From: Lactobacillales bacterium
GTDB lineage: Bacteria > Bacillota > Bacilli > Lactobacillales > Vagococcaceae
Assembly (NCBI GenBank): GCA_015654945.1
Contig: JAATGB010000145.1
Location: forward strand, 1-33,658
Reading direction: 5' to 3'
Length of the DNA: 33,658 nt
Shown: in pieces, positions 1 to 9,951 of the stretch
How positions within the stretch are numbered: the first letter of the stretch is position 1
Layout of the letters: every line of letters starts with the position of its first letter
Made by a program: the position numbers and the translations under genes
Notes under the pieces: generated by a model
Seen by the model: only the letters and a program-made list of their open reading frames with translations
Told to the model about the DNA's origin: nothing
The model's database searches: none

Positions 1-228
<228 letters not shown>

Positions 229-246
229 AAGAAAGGAGTGACAACG

Positions 247-639
247 ATGGCAGAATTGAAACCGATGGAAGATTTTGATCTAGAAGTCCCAATTTCTCCC
301 GTGAAACATCCAGACGAGCAGCAATCGCAGCCTAAGCTAGTTCCTGTTTTTCCACAAAAAAAGATTCGTAAGATTTCTAGAATCGAAAAACTATCTGTCT
401 TTTTTCTACTTGCTGCATTCATCGCTGTCTCAGTCCTGACGGTTTACGTTAGTACCTCAATCACACAACAGACAGAAGAAATCACTGTCTTACAACAAAA
501 AATTGCCAATAAAAATAAAAATATTGAAAAATTTGAACAGGAAAAAAGCGAATTATCACAAAAAGATCGCTTGAAAAAAATTGCTGAAAAAGCCGGTTTG
601 CAATTAAGAGATGAAAATATAAGGAATGTGACCAAATGA
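247..639 (+). CDS. ftsL: Cell division protein FtsL
   Basis: A small bitopic membrane protein of the divisome (130 residues from the chosen start). It has a charged, proline-containing cytoplasmic N-terminus (about 1-47), one transmembrane helix (about 49-71, VFFLLAAFIAVSVLTVYV) and an extracytoplasmic Lys/Glu-rich coiled coil (about 75-115). FtsL pairs with DivIC and DivIB and helps activate septal peptidoglycan synthesis. The ORF track starts at GTG 238, but that codon overlaps the Shine-Dalgarno GAAAGGAG; ATG 247 has normal spacing, so I use it. Its stop overlaps the next start (ATGA), showing tight coupling to the PBP gene. Identity rests on topology and position because FtsL sequences are poorly conserved. 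Confidence 0.9.
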   Translation: MAELKPMEDFDLEVPISPVKHPDEQQSQPKLVPVFPQKKIRKISRIEKLSVFFLLAAFIAVSVLTVYVSTSITQQTEEITVLQQKIANKNKNIEKFEQEKSELSQKDRLKKIAEKAGLQLRDENIRNVTK

Positions 640-2474
640 ATAAGCACCGATTGAAACGCTATTTACGTTCAAAAAATCTAAACCCGGTAAATAATCGGAA
701 AAAAGTAGGGGTAATTCTTTTTGCAACAGCAATTGGGGTTTTCCTTATTTTTGCTATTCGCTTTTCTTATATCATGATGGGAAATATTGGAAATGTTTCA
801 CTTGCAGAAAAAACAGCAGAACTGTATAAAGGGAGCCAGATTATCAAAGCAAAACGTGGCTCTATTTTAGATAGAAACGGGGATCCGATTGCAGAAGATG
901 CGACTTCGTATTCACTTTATGCTATTTTGGATAAAAATTATCTCGGAATTAACAAGAAAAAATTATATGTTCAAGAAAAAGATCGTGAAAAAATTGCTGA
1001 GGTTTTAAACAAATATGTAGGCTTAGAAAAAAGTTACGTTATTAGTCAATTAAAACCGCAAAAAAATAAGCAAGGAAAAACCATCACAAATGTTGAATTT
1101 GGGACGGAAGGCAAGGGCTTAACACTTGAAACGAAAACCAATATTGAAAAAGCCTTAAAAAAAGAAAACATCGCGGGAATTTATTTTACGGAGCATCCGG
1201 CGAGATCCTATCCAAATGGTGAATTTGCTTCTTACTTAATCGGCTATACGGCGTATGCGGACAAAAATGATGATACCAAAGGGATGAAAGGTGTCTTATG
1301 TATTGAGGGTGCCTACAACAAACAGTTAAAAGGAACCGATGGCAAGATTGTGTATCAAAAAGATAGTAGCGGTAACGCGATTCCGGGAACGCAGGTTGTG
1401 AAAAAAGAAGCCAAAGATGGGGAAGATATTCAAACCACTTTGGATCGAAACTTGCAATTGTATTTGGAAGATTTAATGGATTCAGTGGAAGAAAAATACT
1501 CACCTGAAAGCATGACGGCAATGCTTGTCGAAGCAAAAACGGGTTCGATTTTAGCAGCGACACAACGTCCAAGCTTTGATCCTGTGACCAAGGAAGGTCT
1601 TAGTGGTGAAAATGCATTATGGCGAAATCTTTTAGTAGAAGATTCATTTGAACCCGGCTCCACAATGAAGGTATTCACGGTTGCGGCGGCAATTGAGGCC
1701 GGTGTCTTTGATCCCAATGCGACCTATCAATCGGGGAAAATCCAAGTAGATGATACACAGATCAGTGACTGGAATCCAGCGGGAGTTGGTACACTTACTT
1801 ACCGTCAGGCATTGGCTTGGTCGAGTAATGTCGGAATGGTTCATTTAGAAGAAATGATGCCAACTGCTTGGCAGGAGTACATCAAAAAATTCGGGTTTGT
1901 CAAAAGCACTAATTCTGGTTTGTTAAATGAAAATATCGGTCTTTTACAAAATAGTACAACGGTCGATCGGGCGATGACTGCTTATGGGCAAGCGATCTCC
2001 GTAACGGACTTTCAGATGATGCAAGGATTTACGGCGATTGCGAATAATGGCAAAATGATGAAACCGCAGTATATAAAAAAAATAGTCAAGTCAGATGGTA
2101 CGGAAAAAGTCTATAATCCCAAAGAAGTTTCCCAACCAATCTCCAGTACAACTGCAAATCAGGTTTTAACGTATATGCAAGATGTTGTCAACGATGCAAC
2201 ATATGGTACGGGATATGGTATTTTTAATATTGATGGCTACAATGTATCAGCCAAAACAGGAACTGCGCAAATTTCTGAAAATGGCAAATATTTGGATGAC
2301 CAATATATTCATTCAGTGGTTCAAATTGCGCCAACAGAAGATCCCGAATATATTATGTATGTCACGATTAAAAAACCAACTATTCCAGCAGGAACATCGG
2401 CAAGTAGTATTGTTGCAGAAATTTCTAATCCATTGCTAAAAAGGGCACTTGATTTAGGTGTGAGTGACCAATAA
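636..2474 (+). CDS. Class B penicillin-binding protein, septal transpeptidase (PBP2X/FtsI type) lacking PASTA domains
   Basis: Septal D,D-transpeptidase, the cross-linking partner of FtsW. Seen: a basic cytoplasmic tail, one membrane anchor (about 24-47), a dimerisation/pedestal region that begins with the class B motif RGSILDRNG, and a transpeptidase domain with all three active-site motifs: STMK (S342, K345), SSN (396-398) and KTG (540-542). The protein is 612 residues and ends about 70 residues after KTG. Relatives that I recall from Bacillus, Staphylococcus, Streptococcus and Enterococcus are about 700-750 residues and carry two C-terminal PASTA domains; none is present here. The start overlaps ftsL by 4 bases. 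It would be annotated ftsI, pbpB, pbpC or pbp2X depending on the organism, so no symbol is given. Confidence 0.93.
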   Translation: MNKHRLKRYLRSKNLNPVNNRKKVGVILFATAIGVFLIFAIRFSYIMMGNIGNVSLAEKTAELYKGSQIIKAKRGSILDRNGDPIAEDATSYSLYAILDKNYLGINKKKLYVQEKDREKIAEVLNKYVGLEKSYVISQLKPQKNKQGKTITNVEFGTEGKGLTLETKTNIEKALKKENIAGIYFTEHPARSYPNGEFASYLIGYTAYADKNDDTKGMKGVLCIEGAYNKQLKGTDGKIVYQKDSSGNAIPGTQVVKKEAKDGEDIQTTLDRNLQLYLEDLMDSVEEKYSPESMTAMLVEAKTGSILAATQRPSFDPVTKEGLSGENALWRNLLVEDSFEPGSTMKVFTVAAAIEAGVFDPNATYQSGKIQVDDTQISDWNPAGVGTLTYRQALAWSSNVGMVHLEEMMPTAWQEYIKKFGFVKSTNSGLLNENIGLLQNSTTVDRAMTAYGQAISVTDFQMMQGFTAIANNGKMMKPQYIKKIVKSDGTEKVYNPKEVSQPISSTTANQVLTYMQDVVNDATYGTGYGIFNIDGYNVSAKTGTAQISENGKYLDDQYIHSVVQIAPTEDPEYIMYVTIKKPTIPAGTSASSIVAEISNPLLKRALDLGVSDQ

Positions 2475-2514
2475 ATTTTTAACAAATTTTGAATAAAGTG
2501 TAGGTGAATAGCGA

Positions 2515-3984
2515 ATGAACAGCAGAGAAATAATTCAAATCGTGGAACCAATTAAAAAATATGGACAGTTAGATGAATTAGAGCTTGGTTCGATTTCTCA
2601 AGATACAAGAACTGTGCAAAAAAATTCTTGTTTTGTATGTATTGAAGGAGCACAAGTGGACGGACACCTCTTTGTCGCACAAGCTGTTAAAAACGGTGCA
2701 GTCCTCATTATTGCAGAAAAAGCGATTGATTCTACTGTACCCTATCTCCTTGTCCAAAATTCCAAAAAAGCATTCGCACAATTAAGTGCTGCCTTCTGCG
2801 GGGACCCAACGAAAGAACTCGCTATAATTGGTGTGACAGGAACAAATGGCAAAACTACGACTACGCATCTTATTGAAGAGGTATTGCGTAATAGCGGGAA
2901 ACCAACGGGAATAATTGGCACCATGTACAATAAAATTGGGGCGAAAAAAATCCCAACAATTAATACGACACCGGATAGTTTAACCATTCAAAAATTATTA
3001 AAGCAAATGAAAGATTCTGCAATTGAAGCTTGTGCAATCGAAGTTTCTTCTCATGCGCTGTTTCAAGGAAGAGTCTGGGGTGTTGATTTTGATGTTGCTG
3101 TCTTTACTAATTTGAGTCAAGACCATTTGGAATATCATCATACGATGACGGACTATTTTTATGCGAAAAGTTTATTATTCTCCCAACTTGGGAACAGCTA
3201 TCACGATGATCAGAAAAAGAAAACGGCAGTGATCAATATAGATGACGCATATGGAAGAAAACTGTTGCCACTTACGTCGGCTAATGTCGTAACTTATGGT
3301 ATCCAAAATTCTGCGACGATTCAAGCTTTAGATGTTAAAGTGACGAGTAAAGGAACTCAATTTACTTTGGCTTTTCTGGATGAAGTTTATCCGGTTACGA
3401 TGAAGCTGATCGGCGATTTTAATGTCTACAATGTGTTGGCTGCTGTTGGTTCCTGCCATGCTTTGGGAGTAAAGACAGAAGTGATCATTCGTGCAATTGA
3501 GCAAATCAAGGGTGTAAGAGGACGGTTCGAATTAGTTCCGAACGAACAAGAAATCACTGTGATTGTTGATTATGCACATACGCCAGATGGCTTAGAGAAT
3601 GTATTGAAAACTGCCAGAAAATTTGCCGAAAAAGATGTTTACTGTGTTATTGGTTGTGGCGGAGATCGGGATCCAGGGAAACGGTCTGTTATGGGAAAGA
3701 TTGCGGTTGAATATGCGACACACGCCATGTTTACTTCTGATAATCCCCGAACAGAGGATCCAGAGGTCATTTTAGATCAAATGACGGAACAACTTGTTGC
3801 TGCAAGTTATCAGCGCGAGACAGATCGTAAAAAAGCAATTGAAACAGTTTTAGCACAAGCTAAGACAGGTGATGTGGTCTTAATTGCTGGTAAAGGTCAT
3901 GAAGACTATCAAATCATCGGAAAAGAGAAGCATCCTTTTGATGATGTGACAGTTGTGAAAAATTATTTTAGACAGATAAATTAG
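2515..3984 (+). CDS. murE: UDP-N-acetylmuramoyl-tripeptide synthetase MurE, meso-diaminopimelate-type signature
   Basis: Cytoplasmic Mur ligase that adds the third stem-peptide residue to UDP-MurNAc-L-Ala-D-Glu using ATP. Seen: the N-terminal UDP-binding domain, the ATP loop [10 protein letters not shown] (K113), TTPDS, EVSSHAL, the [12 protein letters not shown] motif, a YAKSLLF lysine likely to be carbamylated, [13 protein letters not shown] and [11 protein letters not shown]. Substrate-specificity residues are DNPR (409-412) and GKGHE (459-463). In MurE proteins of known structure DNPR plus GKGHE marks meso-diaminopimelate addition, whereas lysine-adding enzymes have other residues. The 489-residue length is normal. 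It sits between the PBP gene and mraY, as in Bacillus and unlike the Enterococcus faecalis arrangement as I remember it. The ribosome site is a weak AGGTGA. Identity is sure; third-residue specificity is inferred from motifs. Confidence 0.96.
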   Translation: MNSREIIQIVEPIKKYGQLDELELGSISQDTRTVQKNSCFVCIEGAQVDGHLFVAQAVKNGAVLIIAEKAIDSTVPYLLVQNSKKAFAQLSAAFCGDPTKELAIIGVTGTNGKTTTTHLIEEVLRNSGKPTGIIGTMYNKIGAKKIPTINTTPDSLTIQKLLKQMKDSAIEACAIEVSSHALFQGRVWGVDFDVAVFTNLSQDHLEYHHTMTDYFYAKSLLFSQLGNSYHDDQKKKTAVINIDDAYGRKLLPLTSANVVTYGIQNSATIQALDVKVTSKGTQFTLAFLDEVYPVTMKLIGDFNVYNVLAAVGSCHALGVKTEVIIRAIEQIKGVRGRFELVPNEQEITVIVDYAHTPDGLENVLKTARKFAEKDVYCVIGCGGDRDPGKRSVMGKIAVEYATHAMFTSDNPRTEDPEVILDQMTEQLVAASYQRETDRKKAIETVLAQAKTGDVVLIAGKGHEDYQIIGKEKHPFDDVTVVKNYFRQIN

Positions 3985-3994
3985 GAGAATTCAA

Positions 3995-4960
3995 ATGGAA
4001 TGGACACAAGCATTAATACCTATTGCAACAAGCTTTGCGCTAACCTTTAGCATTATGCCGATCTTTATTGCGTATTTTTTAATGAAAAAGCAAGGGCAAT
4101 CAATTCGAGAAGATGGACCCACCTGGCATAATAGTAAAACAGGAACACCAACGATGGGTGGTGCGGTATTTCTGATAGCTATTGTAGTTTCATCGCTACT
4201 TGTAGCATTATGGCAACATGTTGTCACACCCTCTTTTGGAATTATTCTGTTCATTCTCATTTTATATGGTACATTGGGATTTCTTGATGATTTTATCAAA
4301 ATATTTAAAAAACGAAACATGGGTTTAAATTCAAAGCAAAAATTAATGGGTCAAATTATTGGCGGCGTTGTTTTTTATGGAATTTACCGGTTAGAAGGCT
4401 TTGGTAATGAAATCGCGGTCCCCGGATTAGGAACCATTCATATCGGCGTTTTATATGGCGTTTTTGTTGTTTTTTGGTTAGTTGGATTTTCAAATGCGGT
4501 TAATTTAACCGATGGCATAGATGGCTTGGTATCTGGGTTAGCAATTCTCTCTTTTGCGACCTATGGCATCATTGCGTGGAAGCAAGGACAACTCGATGTA
4601 TTGATTATTTGTTTAGCGACGATCGGTGGTTTAGTCGGTTTTATTCCTTTTAATCGAAAGCCGGCGAAGATTTTTATGGGAGATGTTGGTTCACTTGCTT
4701 TAGGCGGGATGCTAGCGGGTATTTCAATCTTGCTACATCAAGAATGGTCATTGTTACTGATTGGTTTTATCTATGTTTGTGAAACTGCCAGTGTATTACT
4801 ACAAGTTACTTCTTTCAAATTAACTGGTAAAAGAATTTTCAAAATGAGTCCCATTCACCATCACTTCGAAATGAGTGGCTGGTCAGAATGGAAAATTGAT
4901 ATTATTTTTTGGATAGTGGGATTTGTGATGTCTGCGCTCACGCTATTAATACTCTACTAG
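3995..4960 (+). CDS. mraY: Phospho-N-acetylmuramoyl-pentapeptide transferase MraY
   Basis: Integral membrane enzyme that moves phospho-MurNAc-pentapeptide from UDP onto undecaprenyl phosphate, giving lipid I. It is 321 residues with about ten hydrophobic segments, the usual family size. Active-site motifs are visible: DDF (D98, D99), NLTDGIDGL (N170, D173, D176), FMGDVGS (D230) and the family-specific SPIHHHFE (H288-290) near the C-terminus. The ATG at 3995 follows a TAGGAGAA ribosome site, 10 bases after the murE stop. It supplies lipid I to MurG encoded two genes downstream and uses product made by MurE, MurD and MurF, of which MurF is not in this window. Confidence 0.98.
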   Translation: MEWTQALIPIATSFALTFSIMPIFIAYFLMKKQGQSIREDGPTWHNSKTGTPTMGGAVFLIAIVVSSLLVALWQHVVTPSFGIILFILILYGTLGFLDDFIKIFKKRNMGLNSKQKLMGQIIGGVVFYGIYRLEGFGNEIAVPGLGTIHIGVLYGVFVVFWLVGFSNAVNLTDGIDGLVSGLAILSFATYGIIAWKQGQLDVLIICLATIGGLVGFIPFNRKPAKIFMGDVGSLALGGMLAGISILLHQEWSLLLIGFIYVCETASVLLQVTSFKLTGKRIFKMSPIHHHFEMSGWSEWKIDIIFWIVGFVMSALTLLILY

Positions 4961-4978
4961 AACAGGGAGAGAAAACAG

Positions 4979-6343
4979 ATGAAAAAAGTTACAACTTACG
5001 AAAATAAAAAAATCTTGGTTTTGGGATTAGCCAAAAGTGGCGTCAGTGCAGCCAAATTGCTCCATAAACTAGGTGCATTTGTAACTGTAAATGATTTCAA
5101 AGAATTTTCTGAGAATCCCGAAGCGCAGGATTTATTAAAAAAAGGTATCAAGGTTGTAACCGGTAGTCATCCTGTTGAGCTATTGGATGAGGGATTTTCA
5201 TTAATTGTGAAAAATCCTGGAATTCCTTATACAAACCCTATTATCGAGAAAGCAATTCAAAAAGGAATTCCGATTATTACAGAAGTTGAACTTGCCTACG
5301 AAATTTCGGAAGCACCATTTGTCGGAATTACTGGGACAAATGGAAAAACGACAACGACAACCATGATTGCGGAAGTTTTAAATCAACAAGGAACCAAAAA
5401 CCAAGCACGATTAGCTGGAAATATTGGCTATCCTGCAAGTACGGTTGTACAAGAAGCAAGTCGAGAAGATGTTTTGGTGACAGAGCTTTCCAGTTTTCAG
5501 CTTTTAGGTATCCAGCAATTTCATCCTCATGTTGCGGTGATTACCAATCTTTACTCAGCACATCTGGATTACCATGAAACAAGAGAAGCATATGTGCAAG
5601 CCAAATGGCGAATTCAAAAAAATATGACGGCACAAGATTTTCTAATCTATAATGCAGACCAAGAAGAGCTAAGTCATTTAGCGCTGACTTCTGATGCTAA
5701 AGGAGTACCATTTTCAGCTGTTAAAGTGGTAAAGGACGGTGCGTATCAATTAGAAGGAAAGCTTTATTACAAAGATACGTATATTATGGAAAGTCACGAT
5801 CTAGGTGTGCCCGGTACGCATAATATTGAAAATGCGCTAGCAACAATTGCTGTGGGTGGAATTTACGAAGTTGCGCCTGAAAAAATCAAATACGCATTGT
5901 GTCATTTTTCGGGTGTTCCTCATCGAACACAGTATATTGGCGAATGGCAACAACGAAAGTTTTATAACGATTCGAAGGCGACAAATATTTTAGCAACAGA
6001 AAAAGCATTAAGTGGCTTTGAACCGGGAAAAGTGGTCCTGTTAGCCGGTGGTTTAGATCGAGGCAATAATTTTGATGAATTGGTCCCTTCCTTAAAGGGA
6101 ATCCACACGATTGTTTTATTTGGAGAAACGCAAAAAAAATTAGCGGAAGCAGCAGAAAAAGCAAAAATTCCTGAAATATTATTTACGAAAAATGCGGAAA
6201 GTGCGGTAGCACTTGCATTTGAGCATAGTAGAGAAGGCGATAGTATTTTACTTTCACCTGCCTGTGCTAGTTGGGATCAGTACAAGAATTTTGAAGTTCG
6301 AGGCGATCGTTTTATCGCGGCGTATAAAAAATTAAAAGAATAG
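4979..6343 (+). CDS. murD: UDP-N-acetylmuramoyl-L-alanine--D-glutamate ligase MurD
   Basis: Cytoplasmic Mur ligase adding D-glutamate to UDP-MurNAc-L-alanine, the step before MurE. The 454 residues fit the family. Seen: an N-terminal Rossmann-like domain with [15 protein letters not shown], the ATP loop [13 protein letters not shown] (K123), [28 protein letters not shown] and the C-terminal [20 protein letters not shown], which separates MurD from the other Mur ligases. The ribosome site is CAGGGAGAG, 18 bases after mraY. No unusual residues were noted. Gene order mraY-murD-murG is standard for lactic acid bacteria, where spoVE/ftsW is not placed between murD and murG. Confidence 0.98.
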   Translation: MKKVTTYENKKILVLGLAKSGVSAAKLLHKLGAFVTVNDFKEFSENPEAQDLLKKGIKVVTGSHPVELLDEGFSLIVKNPGIPYTNPIIEKAIQKGIPIITEVELAYEISEAPFVGITGTNGKTTTTTMIAEVLNQQGTKNQARLAGNIGYPASTVVQEASREDVLVTELSSFQLLGIQQFHPHVAVITNLYSAHLDYHETREAYVQAKWRIQKNMTAQDFLIYNADQEELSHLALTSDAKGVPFSAVKVVKDGAYQLEGKLYYKDTYIMESHDLGVPGTHNIENALATIAVGGIYEVAPEKIKYALCHFSGVPHRTQYIGEWQQRKFYNDSKATNILATEKALSGFEPGKVVLLAGGLDRGNNFDELVPSLKGIHTIVLFGETQKKLAEAAEKAKIPEILFTKNAESAVALAFEHSREGDSILLSPACASWDQYKNFEVRGDRFIAAYKKLKE

Positions 6344-6353
6344 AGTGAATACA

Positions 6354-7448
6354 ATGAAATTACTTATTACAGGAGGCGGTACAGGAGGTCATATTTATCC
6401 GGCACTTGCTCTGATTAGGGAAATCAAAAAAAAAGATCCAACTAGTGAGTTTTTATATGTGGGAACGAAAAATGGCTTGGAGAGTAAAATTGTACCGGCC
6501 GAAAACATTCCATTTCAAACGATCGAAATTCAAGGCTTCAAGCGTTCACTCTCTTTAGATACGCTTAAAACACTTTCTTTATTTATAAAAAGTCTCAAAG
6601 TTGCTAAAAAAATGATCAAAAAATTTCAGCCAGATGTGGTATTAGGTACGGGCGGTTATGTGAGCAGTGCAGTTGTCTATGCTGCTTATAAATTAGGGAT
6701 TCCGACCGTGATTCATGAGCAAAACAGCGTACCTGGCATGACCAATAAATTTTTGGCAAGATATGTTGATAAAGTGGCGATTTGTTTTTCTGATGCGGCG
6801 CAATACTTTCCTAAAGAAAAAGTGGTCCTTACAGGAAACCCACGAGCACAAGAGGTTTATGGCATACCACAATCAGCTGTTATTAAAAACTATCAATTAG
6901 ATCCAGCGAAACCAACCGTGCTTATTTTTGGTGGCAGCAGAGGTGCCGCCAAAATTAATCAAGCAGTCAAAGAGGCAATTACGGAGTTTACAACTAAAAA
7001 CTATCAGATTCTTTATGCGTCAGGTGAAATTTATTATGAAAAAATCCAAATGGAATTAAAGGAACAATTACGTCATGCACAGAACATTACAGTGATTCCT
7101 TATATTTCGGATATGGAGCAAGTTTTAGCAAATGTGACGTTAATTGTTGGACGAGCGGGGGCAACTTCATTAGCTGAAATTACAGCATTAGGCTTGCCAT
7201 CAATCTTGATTCCAAGTCCCAATGTAACCAATGATCATCAGACGAAGAATGCGCAAAATTTGGTGAAAAATGGTGCTGCGGTCATGCTAAAAGATGGGGA
7301 GCTTTCTGGTGAATTATTAGTGACAACCATTGATGAATTGATGGATGATCCATCAAAGTTACACAGTATGGCAAAAATTACGAAAGAGGCTGGAATTCCA
7401 GACGCTGCAGATCGCTTATATGAGTTGGTGAAGACAATTACGAACTGA
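6354..7448 (+). CDS. murG: UDP-N-acetylglucosamine--lipid I GlcNAc transferase MurG
   Basis: Peripheral membrane GT-B glycosyltransferase that converts lipid I to lipid II. The protein starts [20 protein letters not shown], with the glycine-rich lipid-binding loop at 7-13. Further family motifs are [32 protein letters not shown] and NDHQTKNA; the last two line the UDP-GlcNAc site. From ATG 6354 it is 364 residues. The ORF track begins at GTG 6345, but this lies too close to the murD stop and has no ribosome site, while [13 protein letters not shown] is the usual family N-terminus, so ATG 6354 is preferred. The gene is 10 bases downstream of murD and co-transcribed with it. Confidence 0.97.
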   Translation: MKLLITGGGTGGHIYPALALIREIKKKDPTSEFLYVGTKNGLESKIVPAENIPFQTIEIQGFKRSLSLDTLKTLSLFIKSLKVAKKMIKKFQPDVVLGTGGYVSSAVVYAAYKLGIPTVIHEQNSVPGMTNKFLARYVDKVAICFSDAAQYFPKEKVVLTGNPRAQEVYGIPQSAVIKNYQLDPAKPTVLIFGGSRGAAKINQAVKEAITEFTTKNYQILYASGEIYYEKIQMELKEQLRHAQNITVIPYISDMEQVLANVTLIVGRAGATSLAEITALGLPSILIPSPNVTNDHQTKNAQNLVKNGAAVMLKDGELSGELLVTTIDELMDDPSKLHSMAKITKEAGIPDAADRLYELVKTITN

Positions 7449-7461
7449 GTTAACGAAATTT

Positions 7462-7472
7462 AAAGGAGGTGA
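7462..7472 (+). promoter_or_regulatory. Very strong Shine-Dalgarno for divIB without a normal start codon at the proper distance
   Basis: AAAGGAGGTGA is a perfect 11-base complement of the 16S rRNA 3' end. Downstream in the divIB frame come AGC ATC ATA AAA; the only canonical start nearby is the GTG contained in this motif. It decides that the GTG at 7469 is unlikely to be the initiation codon. Confidence 0.75.
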
Positions 7473-8410
7473 GCATCATAAAAAAAGACGAAAAAAAGAA
7501 TGAAATAGATCCAGAGATGCTCACGCCATGGCAAAGAGAAAACCTCAAATATTTGAAAGATCATGGGAATGAACCGAAGTGGATTCAAGAGAAGGCGGAA
7601 CAAAAAAAAGAACCGCCCATTGAAGAGGAAATTCCTGCTGTAGAAGAGGAAGAACCGCCGCAACTCCCTATGATGACTGAGGCGGAATTATTGGCTGATG
7701 CCAAACGGAAAAGAGAACTACGCAGACGATTAACCGTGCTAATGACTTTTTTTGTACTGGCAATTTTGGTGACAACGTACTTCATTTCGCCTTATAGTAA
7801 ACTTGGTCAAGTACATATTGTTGGGGCTAATGCAGAGGATGTCTCAGCTCTGGTGACGGACACAAATTTTAAGACCAATAAGAATTTGTTGGTACAATAT
7901 TTTCAACGCGCAAAAGCGTTGAAAAAAATGAAAGAAAAAAACCCGCAAATTAAAACAGCAAATTTAAAAATTGAAAACATAAATCAATTTTCAATCAAGG
8001 TTGTCAACTATAAAACGATTGCCTATGAACAAGAAGGGGATGTGTATCATCCTATTCTAGAAAATGCAGTAATTTTAAAAACAACAGTGGCGAAAAAAGA
8101 AGACAATTTTCTTATCTTTAAAAATTTTAAATCAGATAAATCATTCAAGAATTTGATCGCCGCTATTAGGAATTTGGATAAAGATATCACCGACAATATC
8201 ACAAATGTGATGGCAACTCCCTCTAAGAGTAATTCGCACCTGATTACCCTGAATATGAAGGATGGTAATCAAGTCATTGCATCCACGGTTGACTTTAAAT
8301 CAAAGATTATTTATTATCCCAAGGTTGCGGCGCAAATGAGTGAGAAAGGAATTATTGACATGGAAGCAGGGATTTTTTCCTATCCATTTAATAATAATTC
8401 TAAAAAATGA
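7469..8410 (+). CDS. divIB: Cell division protein DivIB/FtsQ
   Basis: Bitopic divisome protein of about 310 residues: a long charged cytoplasmic N-terminus rich in Glu and Lys (to about residue 88), one transmembrane helix (about 90-110, TVLMTFFVLAILVTTYFI), then an extracytoplasmic POTRA-like beginning (SPYSKLGQVHIVGANAEDVS) and the DivIB beta-domain. It stabilises FtsL/DivIC and sits between murG and ftsA as usual. The start is uncertain: GTG 7469 lies inside the Shine-Dalgarno AAAGGAGGTGA. The properly spaced codons in frame are ATC 7475 and ATA 7478, and the first in-frame ATG is 7517, which has no good ribosome site. I give the track ORF boundary; the true N-terminus is probably a few codons inside. 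Confidence 0.92.
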   Translation: MSIIKKDEKKNEIDPEMLTPWQRENLKYLKDHGNEPKWIQEKAEQKKEPPIEEEIPAVEEEEPPQLPMMTEAELLADAKRKRELRRRLTVLMTFFVLAILVTTYFISPYSKLGQVHIVGANAEDVSALVTDTNFKTNKNLLVQYFQRAKALKKMKEKNPQIKTANLKIENINQFSIKVVNYKTIAYEQEGDVYHPILENAVILKTTVAKKEDNFLIFKNFKSDKSFKNLIAAIRNLDKDITDNITNVMATPSKSNSHLITLNMKDGNQVIASTVDFKSKIIYYPKVAAQMSEKGIIDMEAGIFSYPFNNNSKK

Positions 8411-8471
8411 TAAAATAATCAACAAAATGTTAGAAATCAACAAAAATTCACCAATTATTTATGTATTATTC

Positions 8472-8501
8472 TTCCTTAAACTCTAGAAAATATGGTAGAA
8501 T
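8472..8501 (+). promoter_or_regulatory. Probable extended -10 promoter for ftsA-ftsZ and downstream genes
   Basis: The 183-base gap between divIB and ftsA is AT-rich and non-coding. It contains TGGTAGAAT (8493-8501), an extended -10 with a 5/6 hexamer. A poor -35 (TTCCTT) lies 18 bases upstream. No hairpin terminator was seen in the gap, so read-through from the upstream dcw genes is also expected. Confidence 0.4.
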
Positions 8502-8593
8502 TATAGGAAGTAAGAATTATGATAAAATGAAAGTAGACGAACAGATAAATTGTTCAAGTAAATACGGAAACTAAGTAGGAGGGAAAACCTTTC

Positions 8594-9922
8594 ATGGCAA
8601 AAACAGGAATATATGTAGGCCTTGATATTGGTACAACATCAGTGAAAGTAGTTGTTGCTGAATATGTCGAAAATCAAGTGAACATCATTGGTGTTGGAAA
8701 TGCAAAATCAGAAGGCTTGAATCGTGGGATTATCATTGATATTGATAAAACCGTTGAGTCTATTCAAAAAGCAATCAAACAGGCAGAAGAAAAGTCTGGG
8801 ATCCAGATAAAAAAAGTAAATGTAGGTTTGCCTGCTAATTTATTAGAGGTTGAAAAATGTGAAGGCATGATTGCTGTCAATACAGAATCAAAAGAAATAA
8901 CAGATGAAGATGTCAGAAATGTAGCTTCTGCTGCAATTGTTCGTTCTACCCCTCCTGAACGCCAAATTATTACGCTTTTACCACAAGAGTTTAAAGTTGA
9001 CGGTTTTGAAGGAATCAAAGACCCTCGTGGAATGATTGGCGTAAGATTAGACATGAAAGGTTTGGTCTTTACCGGACCAAAAACAATTGTGCATAATATT
9101 CAAAAATGTGTCGAAAAAGCGGGATTGGGCTTAAATGAATTGGTCATTACGCCGTTGGCACTGACAGAATCCGTTTTATCTGATGGCGAAAAAGATTTTG
9201 GGACTGCGATTATTGATCTTGGTGGGGGCCAAACCACTACTTCAGTGATGTATGAAAATGAATTGAAGTTTACTCATGTCGATCAAGAAGGCGGCGAATT
9301 TGTAACAAAAGATATTTCTATGGTGCTAAACACTTCATTAAGCAGTGCGGAATCGTTGAAAATCAATTACGGAGATGCCTATCCAGAAAGAGCTTCAGCA
9401 ACAGAAGAGTTTCCAGTAGATGTTATTGGAAAAAATGATCCTGTGCGAGTGGATGAACGTTATCTTGCAGAAATCATTGAAGCGAGAATGGAACAAATTT
9501 TTGATAGATCTCGATCAGTGTTAAATAGCATTGATGCATTAAGCTTACCAGGCGGTGTTATTTTAACTGGTGGAGCGGCGAGCATTCCAGGTGCAATCGA
9601 GCTAGCAACTGAAATATTTGACACGAATGTGAAATTATATGTTCCGAATCATATGGGACTTAGAAATCCAGCATTCACAAATGTGATTAGTATTGTTGAG
9701 TACGTTGCAAAGTTAAGTGACATTCATCAAATTGCAAAATCGGCTGTCACAGGAGACCGAATATCTAAAAGCTCAACCACCACGTTTAGCAGTAAAGATA
9801 ACCAAGAAACAACAAATGCTGCTACTCCATCGTATGATACTTATGAAGGCTACGAGGAAGAAGCTAAGGGTGAAAATGTGCGAGATAAGCTTAAAGGTTT
9901 CTTTTCTAATATATTTGACTAA
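8594..9922 (+). CDS. ftsA: Cell division protein FtsA
   Basis: Actin-like ATPase that tethers FtsZ filaments to the membrane. Seen: the N-terminal phosphate-1 loop VGLDIGTTSVKVVVAE, the SHS2/1C region (about 85-165), the second nucleotide motif IIDLGGGQTTTSVMYEN, the adenosine motif PGGVILTGGAASIPG and, after a low-complexity linker rich in Ser/Thr, a C-terminal amphipathic helix (VRDKLKGFFSNIFD) for membrane binding. It is 442 residues, within the Gram-positive range. The ribosome site is TAGGAGGG, 10 bases before ATG. ftsZ follows 29 bases later with its own strong ribosome site, the usual pairing. Confidence 0.97.
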   Translation: MAKTGIYVGLDIGTTSVKVVVAEYVENQVNIIGVGNAKSEGLNRGIIIDIDKTVESIQKAIKQAEEKSGIQIKKVNVGLPANLLEVEKCEGMIAVNTESKEITDEDVRNVASAAIVRSTPPERQIITLLPQEFKVDGFEGIKDPRGMIGVRLDMKGLVFTGPKTIVHNIQKCVEKAGLGLNELVITPLALTESVLSDGEKDFGTAIIDLGGGQTTTSVMYENELKFTHVDQEGGEFVTKDISMVLNTSLSSAESLKINYGDAYPERASATEEFPVDVIGKNDPVRVDERYLAEIIEARMEQIFDRSRSVLNSIDALSLPGGVILTGGAASIPGAIELATEIFDTNVKLYVPNHMGLRNPAFTNVISIVEYVAKLSDIHQIAKSAVTGDRISKSSTTTFSSKDNQETTNAATPSYDTYEGYEEEAKGENVRDKLKGFFSNIFD

Positions 9923-9951
9923 CATACATACAATAGGAGGAATGAAATAAT

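Noticed and set aside
6345-6353. GTG start of murG given by the ORF track
   Set aside because: Two bases after the murD stop region with no ribosome site; the family N-terminus [13 protein letters not shown] begins at ATG 6354.
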